A DNA stretch of 64,000 nt, taken from assembly GCA_047967505.1 (NCBI GenBank), contig CM106539.1; one strand, given 5' to 3'. Positions 42,881 to 54,670 of the stretch are shown piece after piece (the first letter of the stretch is position 1; the number at the start of each line of letters is the position of its first letter). The position numbers and the translations under genes were made by a program. A model generated the notes under the pieces. It was not told where the DNA came from. It searched no databases and worked only from the letters and a program-made list of their open reading frames with translations. This DNA is from Dipteris shenzhenensis. Taxonomy: Eukaryota; Polypodiophyta; Polypodiopsida; Gleicheniales.

Positions 42881-44000
42881 GTTGTTTGTGATTGAGCTTT
42901 GGGATAGTTTACTTGTTTCATTTCTTAAACTAGGCTTGACTAAATGTGATTGTCCTAAACTAGCCCAGTGGTTGGAATATCATGCAGCCATAGGCTGGTT
43001 CAGCTCAATCGCCAGTTATGTGATTGTCCTGAACGAGCATGGTTGAAGAAACATTAGTTGTTGACCAGCCCAATGGCGTGATTGAGCAAAAATTAACAGC
43101 AATATATTTTGCAACTAAAAAGCAATATATTGTTATTTTACTAAACCAACCCGGTGGTTGGAACATCATGCAACCGTGGCTGCTTTAGCTCAATCACCAG
43201 TTATTTGAGTGTCCTGAACCAACGTGGTTGAATAGACATTACTTAAATCGTGGCTACTTCAGCTCAATTACTAGTTATTTGATTGCCCTGAACCAGCAGC
43301 TTCAGCTCAATCACCAGTTATGTGATTGTCCTGAACGAGCATGGTTGAATAAACATTAGTTGTTGACCAGCCCGGTGGCGTGGTTGAGTAAAAACTAATA
43401 GCAATATATTTCACAAAAGAAAAGCAATATATTTATATTTTACTAAACCAGACTGGTGGTTGGAACATCATGCAACCATGGCTCCTTCAGCTCAATCACC
43501 AGCTATGTGATTGTCTTGAACGAGTGTGGTTGAAGAAACATTAGTTGTTGATGGTCCCGGTGGTTGAAATTACTTTGTTTCTAAGTACTTAAATTAGTTA
43601 AATTTAATTTCCTACTATTTACCACTTAATTTCTAGACTGGGATGGCTTGGACCTAATGTGATTGTCCTAAACTAGCCCGGTGCTCGTTCAAGACAAACA
43701 TCAGTTTACTGATTGAAATTGCGATTGAAATTATGAAATTCAAAAATGAAAAGCAATATATTGTTATTTTCTAACTGTGAATTTCAAAAATGCAAAGCAA
43801 TATACTTGCTATTGTCTAATATGTGAAGTTGAGATCATCAGGCTAAACCAGTCTGGTGGTTGAAATTGTGACTGTCCTAAACCAGCCTTGTAGTTGAAAT
43901 TGTGACTATCCTAAATGTGTCCAAACCAGCCCGGTGGTTGATTGTCCTAAACGTGTCCTAAACCAGCTACCCACCGTTGTGGTTGCATGGAGATACATCT
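42880..44000. repeat. Degenerate tandem (satellite-like) array
   Basis: A unit built from GTTGGAACATCATGCAACC, CAGCTCAATCACCAGTTATG, GTGATTGTCCTGAACGAGC, ACATTAGTTGTTGACCAGCC and AGCAATATATT recurs with spacings of about 185 and 300 bp and internal part-units. No reading frame survives. The right end fades into short GTGGTTGAAATTGTGACT units. Confidence 0.75.
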
Positions 44001-44016
44001 AGAATTAGACTTTTAG

Positions 44017-44132
44017 AAAATGCAATTGACGATATGGCCCTTGAGGGGTTCCCTGTAGGGGCAAGGGCCATATCGACATGCATCTTGCCCCTAGAGGGAC
44101 CCCCTCAAGGGCCATATCATCAATTGCATTTT
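44017..44132. other. Long near-perfect hairpin (49-bp arms, 18-nt loop)
   Basis: Left arm 44017-44065 and right arm 44084-44132 are complementary at 46 of 49 positions without gaps, around an 18-nt loop. The size and evenness suit a plant MIRNA-like foldback or a small foldback transposon. A second, shorter pairing (44029-44044 with 44062-44077) overlaps it, so two alternative folds are possible. I recognise no known miRNA in either arm. Confidence 0.7.
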
Positions 44133-44149
44133 CCTTGGCACACAAATAT

Positions 44150-44640
44150 AAGAACCAGCACAGCGGTTATCATAGATCTCCTTCTGTTTGCTAGTGCGGT
44201 GGTCGTCATAGATCTCCTCTTGTAATACGTAAAAATAGGTAAGGCGAAGCCATAACTCCAAGAACCAATGCAGTGGTTGCTCCAAGCCAACCTTGAATTT
44301 CGGGTGATGACAAGTGGTCTGCGCAACACGGCGATGTTCAGAATGATAGATTGCATCTCATTACTATGCCAAGAAGCAGCGCGGTGGTCTCTCCAAGCCA
44401 ACCTTGAATTTTCATGATCTGTAGGGGCGCGTTGCCCAGTGACAGGTGGCAAAGCTGTGGCAAAAGGCTACGCGGTAATAGGTGGCCAGGCTAGTTTAGA
44501 GATGCACGATGTAGTGCAAAGTTGCCATGTGTTGAGCTCTGCCATGTTCATAATAAATAGATTGCATCTCATTATTACACGAGTGCGGCATCATGACATC
44601 GGGAAAATTTTTTTCAAGAGCGCAGGTCCGTGCACAATTT
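44150..44640. repeat. Degenerate direct repeats
   Basis: CTCCAAGCCAACCTTGAATTT occurs near 44281 and 44392. ATAGATTGCATCTCATTA occurs near 44346 and 44559. ATAGATCTCCT occurs twice near 44170-44220. It looks like a worn continuation of the array to the left. Confidence 0.6.
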
Positions 44641-47600
44641 AATATCTCACCCAGGAGCATGTCGCATCCCCCACCACAATGCAATCTCTTGCGTTAGTTC
44701 TCCTAATTCTTAAATGCACTCTAAGGTCATGATTACCCAACCATAGCACACATTCTTGCCTTTATAACGTACACCTATCATGGATTATCATTCTGGCATT
44801 GCTACCATTGGTTGGAAAAATGTGATGGGGTTTCTGCTTGCCTTCCTCAATGTCAAATGTGGATCACCACATGATTACAATCCACATTATGTGAAATCAA
44901 TAGCATTGACTATTGTGGGTTGGTGACATTGTCTAATCTTACTAGGTAGGCCATATTGTCTTTATTTATGGAAGGAAGATGTTGAGAAAATTGGCTTTAC
45001 TCAGTGAGAACCTAGATCTATGTGTCAATAAAGGTTAGTGTAGTGAGTCATGGCACACCTATCTATTAAGCAACATGTAAGGTATGGGTGAACATAGTAT
45101 TTTTTGCTTCTTACCAATTTATTTTAGGGACTTTCTTGGTGAATGCGTTTTAACCATCCATGAAGGCATGCTGAGGCTCCACATAGGTGAAAAGTGGAGC
45201 AATGAGAGGCATTGTGAGTGAGAAGCAACCTACACATGAACCTATGATGGCAAATGTAGATCCATGGAGCAATCCATCGAGGGTATCAAATGTCAACAAG
45301 AAGGGAGTGAGTCTATAATAGCCTCAATCAAATCCTAGTGCACTACTACTTTAGGGCATGCTACCAAGTGAAGAAGTGCAACCTGTATGTCATGCAAAGG
45401 AAGAAAGGGAGGTGGTGGATGGAAAAAGAAAGATTGTGAGTGATACAAGTGGGGTAATAGACAAAAAAACCAAAGCAAAAGCCACATGCATAGAACAAAG
45501 ACAATACGTGGGAAAGATGAGACAAAGGTCACTAGGAGAAGCAAGAACAACAAGAACGAATTATGCACTATTGGAGGTGGTTGAAACGTCCTCTTCAAGC
45601 AAAAGAGATGCATTCGTGCGCTAGAATCTCAACCAGCTCCATGAATTTGATAAAAGACTATCCATTAGACCTTCTACTTGTAAGATAGTGGAGGGAGATA
45701 TGGTTTGTATTTCAATACCTAAAGTCTTTATGGATAGAATAGTGAAAAGTGAAAACATTGGTTTCCCATAGCGAAGGTTGACGGGAATTGGGCTTCAATA
45801 AAGGAGATCAAAGCATAGGCAAATTCTCAAGCCTTTAGCTCGCATCTACAAGTTCATTTTCTCATTATGGTTGCAAGAAGTAAAGTATGTTACAAGTTGA
45901 TTTTCTCATTATGGTTGCAAGTAAAGTATGTTACAGATGTCCAAAAATATCATTTGCTTAGTATTTTTGCTCCTTGGGAGGGAACAGTTGTGATGGTATG
46001 GGAGATTGCCAAGTGATGTGGGTGGCATTCTCACACTACTATGGATGGTGTGAAAGTGACACTTGATCATGACCTAGCAAGAAAAAATAGCATGTAGCGA
46101 TGTTTTGTGGTGTAAAAGTTTAAAATTTAAGTAGAATCATTCTGCAATGCATATATGCATTGATTGCAGCTGCATTATATTGTCATAAACGATGCTAGTA
46201 CCATCATGGAGGAGGTCCATGTTAGCCCCAACCGAAGAACTTGGCTGATAATCAAGACTCCCCGTTCCCCGTGGAGCTCCTTAGTGTCCTTCCAAAATTC
46301 TCTCCTTACAAGAAAGCATAATCAATCGCTTGAAGAGTCATCCAATCATGATGAGTTTACTTCAGAAGACGATAGCACAAGCAATGACTAGTAAGCATGC
46401 ACTTTTAGCGAGTAGATGGGCCTACTAAGAGACATCGATGCAGCTCCTAGGATTATGCTTTTGAGGCTCAATGACTAGACCACCAAGAGGCTACTCTAAT
46501 TATGTATTCAAGAGCTACAATGTTCAAGTAATACCTACATTAGAGGAGAGAGATGCTGAAATTGCTCAAGAGGTATGCTCTTGAGACACAAAAGGCTTGT
46601 GCAATGATGAGCATACAAGCTCGGCTCTAGCAAAGAAGGAATCCAATTGCAATACTCTCACGTAGACAAAAGGAAGACCTAGTTTCAGGAGGAGGAAGTC
46701 TTAGGGGCCAAGGTAGCAAAGCGATAACAAGATTCTCCAACAACAACAACTATGTACCCTTCAGCCATAGCTAGCAGAATTGCAAAAGGGGAACTTTGGC
46801 ACAATAGAGAAGCTACAACAAGACCTTTTTCGAACCCAAGTAAAGCTACATGTGTTTGAGTCATGGAGCAAAGATGCAGAGCTCATCACAACTTACTTGC
46901 ACTTCAAGAGAGAGTGCCAAGCATCCATGGCTAAGTTGGCTTTCAAAAAATAGTGAGAACCCACCTTGGTCAAGGAGTTGCAATAGAAAGAGGAGGTACA
47001 ATGACCATCACAAGTGCAACTCAACTTGATTCATTCTAAAGGCACAAATTGAGTAGTAACATCGACATGCTAAAGCAAATCGTGTAGGGAGTTTAACTTG
47101 ACATCATGTCAAGAACTGTAAATAGGACATTAAAATGTGATATGAAATGATGTAATTGAAACATCACCAAGTGTGGCAATTGAGTTACAATAGCCTATGT
47201 GCATGTGAGAAAAAATATGATGATATACCTACAAATAGAGAAGTACATTGTTTGTGGAGGAGTTCGTAGAGGAGCTCGACTCTATAAGATAATGTGAGAG
47301 AAAGAGTGTTGATAGGGAGACTCAAATGCCCTCTCATTTCCTCCTGGTAATCTTGACAAGGGCAATATCCACTTATTGAAAAGGAATTGCACAAAGGGCT
47401 ATTTAAATTATCTTAACTTTCAATATTTTTCTTTTTGTGATTTCTTGTGTGCATTTGAAATTGGTGAAGTGAACTTCTGTGGTTGCTCATGTTCTAGTCT
47501 TTTTCATTTCTTTGATGTTGGGGTTTCAAATTACGCACTTAAGAGAGGAAAGTAGGACTTTAATGCTAACAACTTGAGGTCATTTCACTAATGGAAAGTC

Positions 47601-48235
47601 TTATAAGGCATGATAATCCATTGAGACAAGTCGATTAAGATACAATCATGATGGTGCATATGTGAGGAGCCAAACATCTCGAGCTGGCAATCTTGTTTAT
47701 GTCTCTATTCCTCCTTCATCTGAAGAACTAAGAAACTCTGTCGGTGGTGTGGATTTTTTCTCCCAATTTATTCTAAAAGGAGATCATTATCTAGAGATTT
47801 AGATCTGTGTATTCTCTTCATAGCAATTCACCTAGGCTCATGAATCCTAAGAATGATTTGGTTTTGTAGATCATTTTAAGTCACGATGATATTGCGTTCA
47901 AAACTTTGAACTTAGAGGCACTCAATCACCCCTTTTTGATCCACATAGAGAGTTAGCAAAAGCGATAAGTGATAGGAAGCACAATACTCCAAAGGAAGAA
48001 GAGCTTAGTGCTACAAAGCCAAGCCTCAACTCAACCTCAACCTCCATAAGTAACACCTACTATTCTCACAATAGTCGGCGTAGGTGTAGCATGCAGAGGG
48101 GTAGGAATAACTCCTTCACCACCTACTGTTCCACCAATGATGGATGTATCACATGTCCCAATCTTTATTTGGGATTGTACATCTTTCCCTCCCCAAGTGC
48201 AAGCGCCTAGGCTTACATGGGTTCACACCCTTGTT
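44641..48235. other. No supported gene
   Basis: Only short frames without motifs. A 45-47 bp tandem duplication lies at about 45850-45940 (TTTTCTCATTATGGTTGCAAG twice). The rest is AT-rich sequence that could be very old mobile DNA. Confidence 0.45.
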
Positions 48236-48321
48236 TTTTTTTTTGGGGGGGGGGGGGGGGAGAAAGAGAGAGAGGAAGAGAGAGAGAGAGAGAGTGTGTG
48301 TGTGTGTGTGTGCGTGTGAGT

Positions 48322-48352
<31 letters not shown>
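48236..48352. repeat. Compound microsatellite T/G/GA/GT/GA
   Basis: Poly-T and about 17 G are followed by (GA)n, (GT)n and (GA)n, then ATGTATTAATG. The apparent frame across it is an artefact. Confidence 0.9.
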
Positions 48353-48353
<1 letters not shown>

Positions 48354-49007
48354 TGTATTAATGTCCACGGAATGCCTCACAGGCCTTCGGGAGAAAGTAC
48401 AACAAATGAAAATGAAAACTCATCCAAGCCATAAAGGGCTTGGTAAGTGTTAAAACGAGTCTCAAAAGACAAAACTGAGTAAGTGAAGCCGGACACTATG
48501 GTAGCTCGTCGGTGGGCTATGAAGATATCTTGGATCTGAGTGTGTCAGGTTGTCTCCCACTCATTAGGATAAAAGGGAGCTCATTTTGGGGCTATGTAAG
48601 AAATTCACTATTTTCTCTTTTATCTCTCTTTTAAAATGTGGAAAAAGCAATAAAATACGGATATCTGTCAGTTCAGGACCATAGGTGTTCAGTCCAAGAA
48701 GTCCTTTCAAATAATTGAGAAGATGCTGCATATAAATTCCGCATCTCTTTCGACGGCATCCTCTCATAAAGAACCCATCACGCCATCACTAATCCATTTT
48801 TTTTCAAATTTTTGAATGGTTACTACCGCGAAAGATTAGATGCGTTTTATAAAAAGAAGACAAGATGAAGAACCAACCCTCACGAAATGGCTGCGTGCAA
48901 CCATGTTGTTGAAGAAGAACCTCAAATGAAGTAACTACACCATTTGCACATTGATTTAGAAGAAAAATATGCACCGCTATAAAAAAGAGGAAAGGTTCCG
49001 CTTGTAA

Positions 49008-50760
49008 ATGCCGGAGCAAAAGGAAAACATGAGAAGAGCCGGCTCCCAACATATCGACTTATGGTGTGATGGACAAATTTACCCAAAATGTCCATTGAGA
49101 AATTCGAGCCCTCCATTTTCTAATCCGACAACACTATTGAGGTTTGTGGGTGACAAGAACAATGGAATGTATGGATACATTTCGACTCAACATCAAATTG
49201 CAAAAATGTACAAGACATTGTATGTCCAAGAAAGAATGGAGAAGGCTCAAGAAATGTCGATAAATTCAGACTTTAAAGAGTAGCTGCTGCAAAGGGAAAT
49301 TGAAGAGCATTCAAAGACAAAGAATGAGCTACAGAGAGCAGGAATGAAGAGAACGGCGGTCCTTGGAGAGAGACAATAAAACAAGAGAATTCGAAGCATT
49401 GCGGAGTTGAAAGCTGGCATTGGAGGATGTAAGCATAGAGTACAGAAAGCAAGGTAAGAGTACATCTTGTTTAGCCATTGTATTTATATATGTGTGTTTG
49501 TCTTGCAAGAAAATCTGTAATATTGGTTTAGTCTCCACTGTTGTTGCAAAGAACATGATGGAGGGAAAGAAGTTTAAGAAGGTAAAATGTGAAGTTCTTG
49601 AAAACTTTGTATCGGAAAGTAAAGCTGATGTCATGAAAATTCAAGAGGCTCTTGATGTGAGCAGAGTGAGCAGAAAGGGATATGCTTCAATATTTAGAGT
49701 TGTGTCATCAACATTAAAAGATCAATGGATAAAACATGTGTTGTTACCAACACCAGCACAAGTGCGGAAGGAACGAGGTCATCTCAACCAAGAAATTGAT
49801 AAGTTTATTGGATAGTACTTTCATATCAAAAGTGTATATGAAAGTGAAAAGGGAAGCACTACATATAATGCTTGGAATAATATTTTTATAGATCTTGAAC
49901 AATTGTAGAGACTTATGGTTGAGTTCTACAGTATCATATTTGAAGAATGTAAAGGAGTTTTGAAGTTTGTTTTGTGAAGCTTGATGAGTGTGAAATCATC
50001 AAGGAAAAAAAGATAGAGAGAGTTTCTATGACTTTGATGAATCGAGCACTTGATCAATCGATCACAAAGTCCAACTCAAAGTACTTCAGTGTCCAATCGA
50101 AAAGGCATGTATGGTGGTTGGGCGCATTTGAGGTATGTAAACTATCGCCTTCCAAATTAGTCTTTGCTCGAAATGTAATAAATTTTATATCATATATCTT
50201 GCAAACCTGTGGTTTTAAATTATAGGTGAAGACTGAGGACCATGCAGTACTTTATTGTTGGGTATTTCATCAAACAGATATACCATCAATTATCAAGAGT
50301 CAAGTCCAAGGACGCCATCTTCATGTTTCAGGGAAGGGTGATTTTCAAATTGAATGGCATATGGCAGGTGACCTAAAGACACTGAAGTGTATGTTCAATA
50401 TAAGCAAAGGGGGTAACTCAAAATCTCCTTGCTTGTACTACAACGAACCAGTGCATGTCCTAGATTCTAAATGGTGGAAAAGAGCACCCAACAGAGATAA
50501 AGTAGATAAAAATTGCAAAGTAGTTCTTGAGATCCCATTATGCAATGTTCACAATTGTACATTGCATGCATTATGTAGGATCATTGAGAAAGTAGTTTTC
50601 ATATATATTGGATTTGCATGGAAACTTCGCCTTGAGAGTAGAAGAAAAGAGGCACTACAATCATTAGAAGCAGTGCTATCAGAAATTGGTCTCCATGGAG
50701 GTGATGTACATATTACAAAGGATCTTTAAAAATCTACAAATGGAAAAGATGTTCCCATCA
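49008..50760 (+). pseudogene. Broken spliced gene of an unnamed family (possible DNA-transposon origin)
   Basis: Protein-like blocks on plus: ADVMKIQEALDVSRVSRKGY, STLKDQWIKHVLLPTPAQVR, YNAWNNIFIDLEQL, LDECEIIKEKKIERVSMTLM, YFSVQSKRHVWWLGAFEV, EDHAVLYCWVFHQTDIP, EWHMAGDLKTLKCMFNISKG, LHALCRIIEKVVFIYIGFAW and LSEIGLHGGDVHITKDL. A clear 93-bp intron (50133-50225, GAG/GTATGT...TTATAG/GTGAAG) separates two blocks in phase. Stops at about 49813 and 49906 and a 2-base shift near 49970 break it. The GDLK...C and LHAL.RI.EK blocks recall multi-copy transposon-associated proteins, but I cannot name the family. Upstream (49180-49420) is a coiled-coil-like ERMEKAQEM...EIEEH stretch. Confidence 0.55.
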
Positions 50761-51300
50761 AGCCATCTATTGGTCATTCTTCTAATCAAGCCTCCACTAC
50801 CTAAATTATGTTAAGGTGTACACTTCTTAAAAAGGATTGCTAACTCCTCCCTATACAGGACCTGCATAAGGAATAGTATCTATTGCTTTCTCAAAACATC
50901 ATATAAGAAAAAGTACATATTCTCAAGATAACCTGATGATTGTCAAGTTGGAAATAATAAACTTGTAGAGAGGTTACTATCACCACATCCACTTCTTGTC
51001 AGATAAATGACAGGATATGAATTGTTGGGTCTAATCCTCTTCCACTTCGAGGTTTGCATGCCCATAACAAGAAAGAATACCTCAACTTGTGGAGTATGAT
51101 TTCCATCTAAAAAGTCATCATCCATAGCCTCCCATGAAAGGTTTTTCAATTCTCGGTATGTAAAAGACACGTGAAAAGACACGCATAAATTATTCCTTCC
51201 AATCAAGTACCTACTCCCATGCAAATCTATTAAATTAAATATGTCACATCATAAATCATTATGTTATCTGCAAATACTTAATTAATTGGAACAAAATCCT
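50761..51300. other. No supported gene; protein-like minus-strand fragments
   Basis: Minus-strand pieces at 50943-51224 (YRELKNLSWEAMDDDFLDGN, QVEVFFLVMGMQ) look protein-like but are short. They may belong with 51424-51618 (LFADTRWITRISNVKELIQC) to another worn gene facing the pseudogene on the left. I do not recognise it. Confidence 0.3.
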
Positions 51301-51305
51301 CACCA

Positions 51306-51497
51306 AAAATTTCATATGAAGATCTACTCGACATTGTATCAATTCTTTTACATAAGATATTCTTGTTATCCACCCTGTATCAGCAGACAACTCACCAAAC
51401 CAAAATTTCATATAAAGATCTACTCAACATTGTATCAGTTCTTTTACATTAGATATTCTTGTTATCCACCGTGTATCAGCAAACAACTCACCAAACC
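51306..51497. repeat. Tandem duplication, period 96 bp
   Basis: Copies 51306-51401 and 51402-51497 share AAAATTTCATAT(G/A)AAGATC and AGATATTCTTGTTATCCACC, with about six differences. It lies inside the minus-strand protein-like fragment. Confidence 0.9.
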
Positions 51498-51916
51498 AAT
51501 CCTCATCTATCCCCTTGCAAGGGAACGCAATTCGTGTTCTTCTTAATTGATGTTGGGAAAAATGTCTATAAAGCATGGGAATGGTAGGTACCAACTCAAC
51601 CAAATGTTTCTCACACAATGCTCAGTTCATGGTACTTTCTCATATAATTAGACATTGGCTTCTATAAACTTTTCTCATCTCTGTACTAGAAACTGGCTAT
51701 GCAGGACCATCAAAGGTAGGCAAGGGAATGTTTTGCAGTGTTCCATAATCTCCTTCGTTATCAAGAAGGATGAACATCAAGTCATTAAAAAACGTTTCAT
51801 GTTTCTTCCAATTTGATTGAGTACGATGTTCATACTAAAGCCTCTCTAGCTTAGCATGAAGTGTATGCAACAACCTAGCTAGGTATGTTGAAGCTTTCAC
51901 TCCAAAAAAATTGAAG

Positions 51917-52118
51917 GATAGAGATCTATAACACACTATTCATTGTTAGCAATTAAAAAAGAAAAAAGGAGATACACTCGATCGGTTGAGTCTCCGATAT
52001 GGAACGCCTTCATTAAGGATATAGATCTATAACACACTATTCATTGTTAGCAATTTAAAAAAAAAAAAGGAGATACACTCGATCGGTTGAGTCTCCGATA
52101 TGGAACGCCTTCATTAGG
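51917..52118. repeat. Tandem duplication, period 101 bp
   Basis: Copies starting at 51917 and 52018 share ATCTATAACACACTATTCAT and GATACACTCGATCGGTTGAG. They differ mainly in the length and purity of an A-run. This is a single, recent duplication. Confidence 0.93.
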
Positions 52119-52139
52119 ATGAACATAAATATCCTTGTG

Positions 52140-54600
52140 CATGAAGACATGTTAAGCCATCTCTTGTCTTCCAAGCTACCATCTTCATCCGTTCTATATT
52201 CATCACTCTCCCTTAAACATTAGCATTGCAAAACCTCTCTATCTTGCTAGATGTAAGAAAAGTGTCCATTAACGGAGGTTTACACTTTTTTGTAAAAAGA
52301 GAACACTTAGTTAATGATTCTAAGGAGGTATAGCCATTTTTTGGTCTATGCATTGGTTTCACTATTTAACTTCTTTGTCTATCCTATGGAATAAGGTATT
52401 TTTCATCTTTAACTTCTTTGTCTATATTCTTTATCTTTAACTTTGTTGTCTATTCTATAGAATAAAGTATTGTGCATGGAAACCATAACTAAAACATGCT
52501 TTAGATAATGGAACTAAAATCCATAGATTAATGCATATATTTTATTGTTTGGACTCGTTTAAATGGTTTTAGTTTGAAATGATGTTTGATTATAAGCTAT
52601 GAGGTAGCATTTTATTTCAATTTAAGCATAGTATTTCTTTGATCATAGTTTCGAAGTTAGATAACAAGATTTGTGTCTTTTAATTCATCTGGTTGTTATT
52701 CTTGGTTTTGGAACGATTGTTGTGTAGAAATAGGTGAGCTTTGTTGAATATATTGATCTCATGTAATCTCTCTCTCAATTAAGAATTGAAGGTTAAGTCA
52801 AATTCAATTGTTTTTATTTTGTTCTTTGTCTTGTAAGTGGTGAATCTTTAATTTTACCTTTTTGGTTTTCTTGCTTTGGTTATTTTGTTTCTATCGGCAT
52901 TTTGTAGAATATGTAAAGAAGCAATAGTTTTGCTAAGGTAAAGTTATTATTTTCTTTGACTATTTTAAAGCCTTTGATTGTTTTTAAATTGTACAATTCT
53001 AGCATCAATTACTATATCCAATGTTTCATTGTTTCTTTTTTTAATTTTTTCAAGGGACTCAAGATGGAATTAAAAAATGAGTGATATCAAGGCGGCTTAC
53101 AATTTATGATTTTGAATGATATAAACAATGATGATGATAAATGAATCCCCCAAGTGTATAAAAAAATATTCATGGGTGAAAGTCGCGAACCCGCTAATTG
53201 GGACTGCTAAAATTAAGAAGAAGGATTGAGAGAACCCCTATAAACGTTGGAAGAGAAGAATTATGGACTGTGAGATGAATTTTGGGAAAAACAGTAAACA
53301 TGATCTATCGTAGCGCATGGACATAGACTTTTGTCCAACAGCTCAGCCATCATAGCTTTGGTTTGTTGGTTGTCCTTTCGTGCAAGTGATCTATCATGTC
53401 ATCGTTTTTTAATTTTTAATGTGTTTAGCATGTTGCAACCAAGTTTGTAAAGGGCCTCCTTTTTGCTCTTCAAGACTCAAAATGGGTGGGCATGGACTCA
53501 ACCTTTTCATTCTCTGCATCAATTCCACCAGCAATGTGACATGCACATAGAAATTTTATCATAAAGAGATCCCATTCCTTCCATGCATGTTATAAACAAT
53601 AAGCCTCCAAACTTTCTCCAAGGATGGTCAGCATGTTCTCAATAATGCTTTCATCGATGGAGACAATGTATCCCTCCTTCATGTTCACTAGGAAGAGGAC
53701 ATGTGAATTAGGTGAAGCTCTTGACTTGACTTTGCATATCAAGGACCACCTTAAGAAATTGAGGAGGCACGTGGAGGCAAAAGAACTGCCAAGCAAGCAA
53801 CCAAGCAAACCAACTGACCTCCTGGAGGAATTATTCACTGATGAGCCATCCCCAAAGGCACAAGATAAAGCAAAGCCCTAAGGGAGCAAACCATCACCAC
53901 CACCACAAACCGACAAGGCCAAACAATGACCCAAAAAGCCACCCACCAAGGAGATAACTGAGCCTCCTGCCAAATGACCAACGGCCACCAACAAGGGGAG
54001 GGGACTTGTGGAATTTTGTCCCATAAAGGAGAACAAAGTGGCACACCCCCCAGGAAATTCATCCAACTAGATATGTGGGTGCCTTAACATTAAGGGAGAG
54101 TCTTAACATTGAGAAGAAATCTCAACCACATGTTTTATCTATAAACTGTATGACAATAATACAGTGATGCTGCATGGAAACAAAACATTGTCCCATATAA
54201 CCAATGCAGATATAGGAAAAAAACTTGAATAAAAACCATGTAAGCTTTACTCCCCCTCCAAACTTAATCCTTTATGTTTATCAAATAATACAGCACAACA
54301 AAATTGCAAAAGTTCTTTAAAAATAGCACTAACAGAGATGCCGAGCAAGAACAAATTTGGCATTCGACCTTTAAAACTTTTACAATGCATATACCAAGAT
54401 GCACATACAGTTAAGAAAGAAGCGGTTGTATTCCCCCTCCATTTAAGCTATGGCCACTAGTCTCTCAACACATCAGGGAATCTATAAGCAATCGCAATTG
54501 TAACTAAGCTACATGAATTCATTTTTACAGCTTCTGCGATATTGCATACTGCTACAAACAACAGGCACAAAGATGTAACCTGTGAAAGCCAATTTCTGCA
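52140..54600. other. AT-rich stretch, no supported gene
   Basis: Mostly AT-rich with poly-T runs. A short plus-strand frame at 53624-53881 (LTLHIKDHLKKLRRHVEAKE, then a Lys/Pro-rich tail) has no family I recognise. The minus strand between 54250 and 54660 would hold the 3' untranslated region of the nucleoredoxin gene. It includes a possible splice acceptor (TTTCACAG/GTTAC, near 54580). Confidence 0.4.
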
Positions 54601-54670
54601 TGTAAGACTGCTGAGCTCTACAGCCTACATTGTAACTCATACCTTTGCCTCCTCACTGTCAGATTGTGCA

